A stretch of 64,000 nucleotides of DNA from Myxococcales bacterium (lineage in GTDB: Bacteria > Myxococcota_A > Polyangia > Haliangiales > Haliangiaceae). The notes under the pieces are model-generated. The model worked only from the letters and a program-made list of their open reading frames with translations. It did no database searches and was not told the DNA's origin. The translations under genes and the position numbers were made by a program. The stretch lies in assembly GCA_016794525.1 (NCBI GenBank), contig JAEUJY010000052.1:1-64000 (forward strand), given 5' to 3'. Within the stretch, counting starts at the first letter, position 1, and each line of letters starts with the position of its first letter. Below are positions 11,642 through 19,790 of the stretch, piece after piece.

Positions 11642-11691
11642 CGGCTGGGATCGTAGCGTCCCGCGGGCGGGCGTGGTACCGAGAGCAGGTC

Positions 11692-13067
<1,376 letters not shown>

Positions 13068-13071
<4 letters not shown>

Positions 13072-14063
13072 CCGACGACGATCCCCACGCGGCGCTCGAC
13101 CGCGCCATCGCCCAGTTCACGGTCGACCTGACCGCGCTGGCCCACGAGCTGGTGGCGATCACGCTGGCCGCGGAGCTCGACCGCCGCGCCGCCGCCGGCG
13201 AGATCGGCGCCGCCGACGAGGACGACCGCGCCGCCGCGCCCGCGCCACCGGCCCCGCTGGCCCCGCCGCCCGCCCCGCCGGCCCCCGCCGCCGACAAGCG
13301 CCCGCGCTGGACCCACGCGACGGTGATCGACGAGCTGTGCACGTGGCTCCTGGGCGGCACCGCGGTCGAGGCCGCGTACCTCAAGCGCCACGGCGCCCCC
13401 GGCCTGGTCGCGGCCGCCAAGCGGCTGTTCGGCCGCTTCGACGCGGCGCTCAACGCCGCCAACCTGGCGCTGGCGCAGCGCTACCCCGACGGCCCGCCGT
13501 CGCGCCGGGCGGGTTCCAGGGGGCTGGTCGCCCAGCCCCCCTCGATCCCGGCCAAGCCGGGATCGAGCCTCCCCCCAGGACGCGAGACGCTCGGTGATGA
13601 GTCGCGCGACGCACGAGCGCTGGGCGGGCGGGCGGCGCTACCGCCCAAGCCGCGCGATCACCTCGCCCGCCACCCGGCGATCGGTCAGGAGCGACAGGTG
13701 GCCGAGGTCGTCGTAGAGGACCTCGTCGACGCCCTCGATCCGGGCGTGGCGGGCGCCGGGCACCAGCGCGTCGGAGCGCGACCAGATGACGGTGAGGCGG
13801 GTGCGGCGCGGCCGGGGGGCGGCGTCGAGGCGCTGGATCAGCGTCGAGTTGAGGAACAGCTCCTTGGTCGGCGCGCCGACGCCGATGGCGCTGACGTCGG
13901 TGCCGCTGTGGGGCGAGCCGATCGTGATCAGGTTGGCGACCTTGCCGTCGCCGGCGCCCAGCGTGACGTAGTAGCGCCCGACCACGCCGCCCATGGAGTG
14001 CCCGATCACGTCGACCGCGGCGGCGCCGGTGGCCGCGAGCACCTCGTCCACGTACGCGCCTAG
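13068..14063 (+). CDS. Hypothetical protein whose frame runs through a repeat element without a stop
   Basis: The ATG overlaps the miaB stop (ATGA). Residues 1-145 look like a real small protein: an N-terminal helix (LDRAIAQFTVDLTALAHEL), an Ala/Pro linker and a compact C-terminal region (WTHATVIDELCTWLLGG, KRLFGRFDAALNAANLAL). Strong third-position GC ends near 13507. Every other full repeat copy follows a stop codon, but here the frame continues through the repeat at 13514-13618 and antisense to the lipase gene until a TGA at 14061. The tail beyond about residue 147 is therefore probably not native. Loss of the stop by mutation or a sequencing error are both possible. Confidence 0.45.
13514..13618 (+). 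repeat. Double-hairpin 3' element, copy downstream of the gene at 13068
   Basis: Hairpin 1 is a perfect 9-bp stem GGGGGCTGG/CCAGCCCCC with loop TCGC (13519-13540). Hairpin 2 abuts it as a perfect 12-bp stem CTCGATCCCGGC with loop CAA (13541-13567). The tail CCAGGACGCGAGACGC follows (about 13575-13590). Its stems differ in sequence from all other copies yet remain fully paired. The downstream piece ACGAGCGCTG (13612-13621) matches the 3' part of the copy at 16641. Confidence 0.85.
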
Positions 14064-14465
14064 CCGGCGCGCGGCGGAGCTGGTCTTGCCCAGCGTCCAG
14101 TACTCGAAGCCGTAGATCGGGCCCAGCCCGGCGGCGGCCAGCCGCCGCGCCAGCACGACGAAGTTGGCGCGGTTCATCGCGTAGCCGTGGACCAGCACGA
14201 TCGGCCGCGGGCCGTGGGTGCGCTCGCCCGGCATCGGCAGGAAGCCCAGCGGGCGGGCCGCCGACAGCGCCATCGCCGCGCCCCACTCGCGCACCGCGGC
14301 GCGCAGCTGGCCGGGCGGCGACGGCCGCTCCTTGCGCCAGCGCGACCACGCCATGCCGGCGTGCGGCACGAACGGGTAGATGCCCGTCAGCATCAGCAGA
14401 TCGGACACCGCCGCCACCGCCCCTCGCCAGACCAGGTGGCCCGGCGCATGGCGTCGCTGGCGCAT
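13638..14465 (-). CDS. Alpha/beta-hydrolase, triacylglycerol lipase-like
   Basis: Protein of 275 residues with the lipase fold signature. The oxyanion-hole motif is VLVHGYAMNR, the nucleophile elbow is GHSMGG with the catalytic Ser, and LITIGSPHSGTD and a late acidic/His region (DDLGHLSLLTD) follow. A hydrophobic N-terminal segment (VSDLLMLTGIYPFVPHA) could be a membrane anchor. ATG 14465 overlaps the stop of the TerB-like gene as TGATG, so the two are co-translated. Substrate is unknown; cell-envelope lipid or ester hydrolysis is an inference. Confidence 0.85.
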   Translation of the reverse strand: MRQRRHAPGHLVWRGAVAAVSDLLMLTGIYPFVPHAGMAWSRWRKERPSPPGQLRAAVREWGAAMALSAARPLGFLPMPGERTHGPRPIVLVHGYAMNRANFVVLARRLAAAGLGPIYGFEYWTLGKTSSAARRLGAYVDEVLAATGAAAVDVIGHSMGGVVGRYYVTLGAGDGKVANLITIGSPHSGTDVSAIGVGAPTKELFLNSTLIQRLDAAPRPRRTRLTVIWSRSDALVPGARHARIEGVDEVLYDDLGHLSLLTDRRVAGEVIARLGR

Positions 14466-14836
14466 CAGCTGGCGGTCACGCCGGGGATCGTGGCCTCGAT
14501 CTCGCGGGCGTCGTCGACCGAGATGCCCAGCGCGTCGCGCAGCCGCACCAGCAGCGCGCGCTCGCTGGCCGCGACCTCGCGATCGACCGCGGCCATCCGG
14601 CACGCGGCCTTGTAGATGCCGCGGCGCGAGTCGGGCGACAGACCGTCGAGGCCGCCGTCGGCGAGGTCGACCGGCGCGGCCAGCATGGCGTGGGCCGCCT
14701 CGCGATCGGCGGCGGTCAGCTCGGCGCCGTCGATCAGCCGCTTGAGGGCCTCGCCCTCGGAGTCGGCGATCTTGCCGTCGGCCCAGGCCACGGCGGCCCA
14801 GGTGCGGATCAAGGTCAGGATCGGAGAGTCGGCCAT
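14465..14836 (-). CDS. TerB-like all-helical protein
   Basis: Protein of 123 residues with the TerB/DUF533-type helical pattern: TWAAVAWADGKIADSEGEAL in the first half and KAACRMAAVDREVAASERAL in the second, each holding the acidic D-G-x-I/V-x-x-x-E metal-site motif typical of the family. TerB proteins are cytoplasmic or membrane-associated and are linked to stress and phage-defence systems, but no other ter genes are nearby. It is coupled to the downstream lipase by a TGATG overlap. Confidence 0.8.
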   Translation of the reverse strand: MADSPILTLIRTWAAVAWADGKIADSEGEALKRLIDGAELTAADREAAHAMLAAPVDLADGGLDGLSPDSRRGIYKAACRMAAVDREVAASERALLVRLRDALGISVDDAREIEATIPGVTAS

Positions 14837-14980
14837 AGGCCCCGACAGTACGAGCCCGGGAACCGGTCTGTCGATCGCTTTGGCGACCGATCCAGCCCCG
14901 GGTGACGGGACGGTGACGACGGCGGGCGACGCCGGATCCGCCTTGCCGTGGCGCCTCGGTCGTCAGTAAGGTGCGCCCCC

Positions 14981-16639
14981 ATGCCTGCTCCTTCGCGCCG
15001 TCGCTCCCTGGCGCTGCTGTTCGTCGTCGAGATCGTCATCGGCGGTCTGATCTGGTTCGGCGCAGGTGGGCGGTCCGAGGCCCAGCCGGCGCCGCCCGCG
15101 CCGGCGGCCCCCGCGGCGGTCGCGCCCGGGACCACGACGCCGCCGCCCGCGGTCGCCCCGGCGACGATCGAGCCGGCCGCGCCGGTCGCCGCGCCGGCCA
15201 AGTGCCCGAGCAAGCCGCCGACCCCGTCGAAGCCGCTGCACGAGGACCTGGTCCCGATCGGCATCCTGGTCCTGTTCATCTCGTTCGTGCTGTGGCGGCT
15301 GCCGCGGGTCGAGCTCGGGCACTCGCCCGCGTTCAAGAAGCGGCGCACGCTCAACTGGCTGCCGCTGGGCCTGACCTACTCGTTCCTGTACTTCGCGCGC
15401 TACAACCTCAAGGCGTACCAGGGCATCGGCCTCACCGAGGCCGAGTACGCCGCGGTGTTCGGCGTCGGCTCGATGGTCTACGGCCTGTCGCTGATCGTGA
15501 ACGGCCCGCTGACCGATCGCCTGGGCGGGCGCACGACGATCCTGATCTCGGCGGCCGGCGCGGCGGTGGCCAACATCTGGATGGGCTACATGGCCGCGAC
15601 CGGCGAGCACTTCGGGATGAAGCCGGTGACCGCGTTCACGACCGCCTACGGCATGAACATGTTCTTCCAGTCGTTCGGCGCGATCTCGATCGTCAAGGTC
15701 AACGCCGCGTGGTTCCACCTGCGCGAGCGCGGCACGTTCGGCGGCATCTTCGGCATCCTGATCTCGCTCGGCCTGTACTTCGCCTACGACCTCGGCAAGC
15801 GCATCACCGAGACGATGGAGGTCGAGTGGCTGTTCTACATCCCGGCCGGCCTGCTGCTGGTGTTCTTCGTGCTGTCGGCGGTCTGGGTGCGCAACCAGCC
15901 GTCGGACACCGGCCACGCCAACTTCGATCTGGGCGACGCCACCAACGAGGGCGAGAAGCTGAGCGCCGGCCGCGTGTTCATCCGGATGATCACCCACCCG
16001 GTGCTGATCGTGATCGCGCTGATCGAGATGTGCTCGGGCTTCCTGCGCCAGGCGATCCTCCAGTGGGGCACCGACTTCGGCAAGGGCATCGGCCTGGGCA
16101 AGACCTTCGTCTTCCAGAACTGGGGCCTGGTGTCGTGCATCGCCGGCATCACCGGCGGCATGTTCGCCGGCGCGATCAGCGACCACCTGTTCCAGTCGCG
16201 GCGCAGCCCGGTGTCGGCGGTGCTCTACGCGATCATGCTGATCGGCGCGATCTCGATCGTGCCGCTGTTCGCGGCGCCGTGGGCGATCGGCTGGTCGGTG
16301 GCGATGATGTCGATGGCGATCATCGGCGTCCACGGCATGCTGACCGCGACCGCCAGCGCCGACTTCGCCGGCAAGAAGAACACCGGCATGGCGGTCGGGC
16401 TGATCGACGCCTTCGTCTACGTCGGCTCGATGATCCAGTCGTTCATCTACGGCGCGTACCTGCCGGCCGCCAAGATCCGCGACGCCAAGGGGTGCCTGGT
16501 GTCGAACCCGGCGGCCAAGCAGATCGACAACTGGCACGTCTGGCCGTACGCGATGATCCCGGTGGCCGCGATCGGCTTCTTGCTGACGCTGCGCATCTGG
16601 AATGCCCGCCCGACCAAGGGCGGCGGCGGCGCGCACTGA
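14981..16639 (+). CDS. OPA-family (GlpT/UhpC-like) major facilitator transporter
   Basis: Protein of 552 residues with about 12 MFS helices and organophosphate:phosphate antiporter signatures: YFARYNLKAYQ near helix 1, PLTDRLGGR between helices 2 and 3, and NTGMAVGLIDAFVYVGSMIQ near helix 11. Family members import glycerol-3-phosphate or hexose phosphates in exchange for phosphate, or act as sensors (UhpC). Before the MFS core there is an extra hydrophobic segment (LALLFVVEIVIGGLIWFGA) and an 80-residue Ala/Pro linker with one Cys, then another hydrophobic helix. That extension is unusual for the family. Start ATG 14981. Confidence 0.88.
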   Translation: MPAPSRRRSLALLFVVEIVIGGLIWFGAGGRSEAQPAPPAPAAPAAVAPGTTTPPPAVAPATIEPAAPVAAPAKCPSKPPTPSKPLHEDLVPIGILVLFISFVLWRLPRVELGHSPAFKKRRTLNWLPLGLTYSFLYFARYNLKAYQGIGLTEAEYAAVFGVGSMVYGLSLIVNGPLTDRLGGRTTILISAAGAAVANIWMGYMAATGEHFGMKPVTAFTTAYGMNMFFQSFGAISIVKVNAAWFHLRERGTFGGIFGILISLGLYFAYDLGKRITETMEVEWLFYIPAGLLLVFFVLSAVWVRNQPSDTGHANFDLGDATNEGEKLSAGRVFIRMITHPVLIVIALIEMCSGFLRQAILQWGTDFGKGIGLGKTFVFQNWGLVSCIAGITGGMFAGAISDHLFQSRRSPVSAVLYAIMLIGAISIVPLFAAPWAIGWSVAMMSMAIIGVHGMLTATASADFAGKKNTGMAVGLIDAFVYVGSMIQSFIYGAYLPAAKIRDAKGCLVSNPAAKQIDNWHVWPYAMIPVAAIGFLLTLRIWNARPTKGGGGAH

Positions 16640-16640
16640 G

Positions 16641-16764
16641 TTGCAGGGGGCTCGTCGCCGAGCCCCCCTCGGCGGGGTCATGCCCCCGCCGAGCCTCCCC
16701 CCAGGACGCGAGACGCCTGGCGCGTGGATCGGTGCTCGTCCGAAACGACTGACGAGCGCTGAGC
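16641..16764 (+). repeat. Double-hairpin 3' element, longest copy
   Basis: Begins at the base after the transporter gene's TGA stop. Hairpin 1 has a perfect 9-bp stem GGGGGCTCG with loop TCGC (16646-16667). Hairpin 2 has a perfect 10-bp stem CTCGGCGGGG with loop TCATGC (16668-16693). The tail CCCCAGGACGCGAGACGCC ends at 16717. A third conserved block, GGATCGGTGCTCG then CGAAACGACTGACGAGCGCTGA (16725-16761), recurs in the degenerate copy at 41039. Confidence 0.85.
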
Positions 16765-16770
16765 GTCACC

Positions 16771-16821
16771 GCGCGCCGCGCATCCTGCAGCCGCGGCCTG
16801 CAGGATACGCAGACGGCGCGC
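16771..16821. repeat. Nested inverted repeats upstream of the YXWGXW gene
   Basis: An inner perfect stem ATCCTGCAG / CTGCAGGAT (16782-16790 with 16798-16806) encloses CCGCGGC. It is flanked by an outer pair GCGCGCCG (16771-16778) and CGGCGCGC (16814-16821). It lies 70 bases before the ATG at 16891 and could be an operator, an RNA leader hairpin or an extension of the preceding element. Confidence 0.55.
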
Positions 16822-16890
16822 GCGCACGGCGGCGGCGCCGAGCGTTCTCGCCGGGTTGGCGTCGGCATCGGGCTTGCGAAGACGAGCGGC

Positions 16891-17736
16891 ATGCGGACTC
16901 ATCGTCGTGCCCTGGTCTTGACCCTGATCATGTCGCTGGCGCCCGCCGTGGCGACGGCCCAGCCAGCATCGCGCCCGCAGCCCCCGCCCGCGCAGCCGGG
17001 ACCGCGTCCGCCGCAGCCCCCGCCGCCGCAGCCCCCGCCGCCGCAGCCCCAGCCGCCGATCGTCAACGGCGTGCCGACCAGCGCGCCACCGGCGCCGCGC
17101 GCCGAGCGCCGCGCCAAGGCCAAGCGCGGCATGGTGTGGGTCGAGGGCCGCTGGGACTGGAAGAACGGCGCGTGGGTGTGGGTGGCCGGGCGGTGGGAGC
17201 CCGCGCGCCCCGGCCAGCGCTGGCAGCGCGGCGAGTGGCAGCAGCGCGGCGATCGCTGGGAGTGGCAGGCCGACCGCTGGGAGGCCGTGCCGGCCGTGCC
17301 GAACATCGCGCCGCCGGCCGATCGCGCCGAGCGCCCGGGCCGCGCGCGCCGCGGCTACGTCTGGATCGCCGGGCGCTGGGACTGGAAGGACGGCGCGTGG
17401 GCCTGGACCCCGGGGCGCTGGGAGCGCGCGCGCGCCGGGCATCGCTGGCAGCCGGGCCGCTGGACCCAGCGCGGCGATCGCTGGGAGCGCGAGGGCGACG
17501 GCTGGGTCGACGTGCCGGCGTTCCCGACGGCGCCGCCGCCGCCACCGGTGGTCGAGCAGCCGGGGCCGCCGCGCCGCGGCTACGTGTGGATCGCCGGCAG
17601 CTACGCGTGGACCGACGGCGCGTACGCGTGGACGCCAGGTCACTGGGAGCGCGCCAAGCGCGATCGCCAGTGGGTCGAGGGCCGCTGGGAGCGCCAGGGC
17701 GACCGCTACGTCTGGGTGCCCGGCGCGTGGCGGTAG
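16891..17736 (+). CDS. Secreted protein with three YXWGXW-type Trp-rich repeats
   Basis: Protein of 281 residues with a signal peptide ending ATAQ and a Pro/Gln-rich segment. Three homologous modules of about 60 residues follow, each beginning with a basic GYVWIAGRWDWKDGAWAW-like phrase and carrying repeated W-x-x-G-x-W units. YXWGXW proteins are exported lipoprotein- or coat-like proteins of unknown function. The third module is the most divergent (GSYAWTDGAYAW) and ends at the C-terminus. Aromatic and Arg density suggests binding to polysaccharide or surface, which is inference. Confidence 0.8.
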   Translation: MRTHRRALVLTLIMSLAPAVATAQPASRPQPPPAQPGPRPPQPPPPQPPPPQPQPPIVNGVPTSAPPAPRAERRAKAKRGMVWVEGRWDWKNGAWVWVAGRWEPARPGQRWQRGEWQQRGDRWEWQADRWEAVPAVPNIAPPADRAERPGRARRGYVWIAGRWDWKDGAWAWTPGRWERARAGHRWQPGRWTQRGDRWEREGDGWVDVPAFPTAPPPPPVVEQPGPPRRGYVWIAGSYAWTDGAYAWTPGHWERAKRDRQWVEGRWERQGDRYVWVPGAWR

Positions 17737-17796
17737 GCCGGTCGGCGGGCGGCGGTCGCTTTGCCTGCGCCGTCCGCGCCGGAGTATCCTCGCGCC

Positions 17797-18618
17797 ATGG
17801 CCGGGCTGCCGCCGAAGCGTGACACGATCGACCGCAAGCTGGTCGAGCAGGTGGCCGGGCTGCTGGCCAACGCGTCGAGCGCGCTGTTCATCACCGGCGC
17901 CGGCATGTCGGCGGACTCCGGCCTGCCGACCTACCGCGGCGTCGGCGGCCTGTACGATCGCAAGCTGACCGAGGACGCGCTGCCGATCGAGACCGTGCTG
18001 TCGGGCCCGATGATGGCGCAGCGCCCCGAGCTGGTGTGGAAGTACATCCACGACGTCGAGCTGGCCTGCCGGCACGCCACGCCCAACCGCGGCCACGAGA
18101 TCCTGGCGCTGATCGGCGAGCGCATCGCCCGCACCGTCGTCTTCACCCAGAACGTCGACGGCTTCCACCGCACCGCCGGCTCGAAGCGGGTGATCGCGAT
18201 CCACGGCGACGTCCACGACCTGCGCTGCACCGGCTGCGACTGGAAGAAGACCGTCGCCGACTACTCGACGCTGTCGTTCCCGCCGACCTGCCCGCGCTGC
18301 GGCTCGGTGGTGCGGCCCGACGTCGTGCTGTTCGGCGAGCCGCTGCCCGAGCGCGCGTTCCAGGACTTCGAGGCCGAGGTGGCGCGCGGCTTCGACATCG
18401 TCTTCCTGATCGGCACCTCGGCGCTGTTCCCCTACGTCGCGCGGCCGGTGCTCCTGGCCAAGAGCGAGGGCGTGCCGACGATCGAGATCAACCCCGCGAC
18501 GACCGACCTGTCGGACGTCGTCGACTTCCGCTTCGCGTCGACCGCCAAGCACGCGCTGCGCGCGCTGTGGATCGCGTTCAAGTCGAAGAACGTGATGGCG
18601 ACCCGGCTCGGCCGATGA
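17797..18618 (+). CDS. Sir2-family NAD-dependent protein deacylase
   Basis: Sirtuin of 273 residues that removes acyl groups from lysines using NAD. Motifs are the NAD-binding GAGMSADSGLPTYRG, TQNVDGFH, catalytic His in IHGDVHDL, zinc site CTGC plus CPRCG, VVLFGE and GTSALF. ATG 17797 is chosen over the in-frame TTG 17761 because it starts just before the conserved domain. Its stop overlaps the next gene as ATGA. The downstream oxygenase-like genes suggest a small protein-modification operon. Confidence 0.92.
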   Translation: MAGLPPKRDTIDRKLVEQVAGLLANASSALFITGAGMSADSGLPTYRGVGGLYDRKLTEDALPIETVLSGPMMAQRPELVWKYIHDVELACRHATPNRGHEILALIGERIARTVVFTQNVDGFHRTAGSKRVIAIHGDVHDLRCTGCDWKKTVADYSTLSFPPTCPRCGSVVRPDVVLFGEPLPERAFQDFEAEVARGFDIVFLIGTSALFPYVARPVLLAKSEGVPTIEINPATTDLSDVVDFRFASTAKHALRALWIAFKSKNVMATRLGR

Positions 18619-19172
18619 ACGACGCCCCCGCGGACGCGGTCGCGCGCTGGGCCAGCGCCGGGGTGGCCCAGCTACCGGGGGTGTTGCCCGCCGGGCTGGC
18701 CGCCGAGCTGCTGATGGGCCTGCGCCGCCTGCCGCTGGCGATCGTCGAGGCCGCGCACGAGACCGTGTGGGCCTACGACGTCGCGGTGCCGCCGGTGCGC
18801 GACCCGCAGCTGTTCGAGCCGCTGTTCCGGCTGGTGCCGATCCTCGACGAGCTGGTCCCGCAGCTGGCCAGCGCGGTCTGCGGGCGCGGGCTGGTGGCGC
18901 ACGCGCCGACGACGTTCCGCGTCGTCGCGTACCGCAAGGGCTCGTGGACCGCCGGCGCCGTCGACGCGCCGGCGGGCATGGTCGTGGCGACGATCGCGCT
19001 GTCGGCCGAGACCTGGCCCGACGCGTGGGGCGGCCACCCGGCCGAGGGCTGGGCCGCGACCGGGGCGCTGACGCTGGCCGACGCCGCGCGCGCCCGCGCG
19101 GTGCCGGTGCTGACCCGCCACGTCGAGCGCTACGAGCTGCGCACGCTGCTGGCGCCGGCGGTGACGCCGTGA
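18615..19172 (+). CDS. Degenerate 2-oxoglutarate oxygenase-like protein lacking HxD
   Basis: Protein of 185 residues. Its region RVVAYRKGSWTAGAVDAPAG, followed by VVATIALSAETWPDAWGGH, aligns without gaps to the metal-binding region of the oxygenase encoded immediately downstream (GAFLDPHNDYDGA, then VAYVLGLTRDAWAPALGGH). The first iron ligand His is Ala115 here, while Asp117 is kept. A late His and Arg pair (RHVERYELRTLL) may correspond to the distal ligand and the 2OG-binding Arg. It is probably catalytically dead or altered, perhaps a partner subunit. Overlaps at both ends: ATGA with the sirtuin gene, GTGA with the next gene. Confidence 0.7.
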   Translation: MNDAPADAVARWASAGVAQLPGVLPAGLAAELLMGLRRLPLAIVEAAHETVWAYDVAVPPVRDPQLFEPLFRLVPILDELVPQLASAVCGRGLVAHAPTTFRVVAYRKGSWTAGAVDAPAGMVVATIALSAETWPDAWGGHPAEGWAATGALTLADAARARAVPVLTRHVERYELRTLLAPAVTP

Positions 19173-19786
19173 AGCTGGCCGCGCGCTGGCGCGATCCGGC
19201 GGCGATCGCCGACGCCGCCCAGGCGTGGCGCGACGGCCGCAACCTGCGCCTGACCCGGGTGCTGGACGACGACGCGATCGCGACCCTGCGCGACGCGGTG
19301 GCGGCCCTGCACCACCCGCTGGTCGCCGCGACCGCGCCCGAGTACGCGTACCAGTACGGCGCGGTGGCCAGCCCGCCCGAGGACGGCTGCGACCACGTGT
19401 GGTGCCAGTTCGCGCGCTGGTGGTGGCAGGACGGCGTGGCGTTCGTCGACGCGATCACCGGCCTGCGGCTGCGGCCGCCGCGCGACCGCGTGCTGATGTC
19501 GACCGAGCTACGCCGCGGCGCGTTCCTCGACCCGCACAACGACTACGACGGCGCGCGCCGCGTGGCCTACGTGCTGGGCCTGACCCGCGACGCGTGGGCG
19601 CCGGCGCTGGGCGGCCACCTCGAGTTCCTGGCCGTCGTCGACGGCGCCACCGTCGTGCGCGAGCGGCGCGCGCCGGGCTGGAACACCCTCGACCTGTTCG
19701 CGGTCGACCGCGACCCGCCGCTGCACCAGGTGCCGATCGTCACCGCCGACGTCGAGCGCCGCGCGATCACCGGCTGGTTGTACTGA
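19169..19786 (+). CDS. Prolyl-hydroxylase-like 2OG-Fe(II) oxygenase
   Basis: Protein of 205 residues from GTG 19169. The double-stranded beta-helix signature is visible: HxD motif H123-N-D125, the strand YVLGLTRDAWAPALGGHLEF, distal His186 (LHQVP) and 2OG-binding Arg198 in ERRAITGWLY at the extreme C-terminus. This resembles Ofd1/Tpa1-type prolyl hydroxylases, which hydroxylate protein prolines using O2 and 2-oxoglutarate. The first 110 residues are helical, with a Trp/Phe-rich phrase (CQFARWWWQDG). Substrate unknown; coupling to a sirtuin and a degenerate paralogue suggests a protein target. Confidence 0.82.
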   Translation: MKLAARWRDPAAIADAAQAWRDGRNLRLTRVLDDDAIATLRDAVAALHHPLVAATAPEYAYQYGAVASPPEDGCDHVWCQFARWWWQDGVAFVDAITGLRLRPPRDRVLMSTELRRGAFLDPHNDYDGARRVAYVLGLTRDAWAPALGGHLEFLAVVDGATVVRERRAPGWNTLDLFAVDRDPPLHQVPIVTADVERRAITGWLY

Positions 19787-19790
19787 ACTC

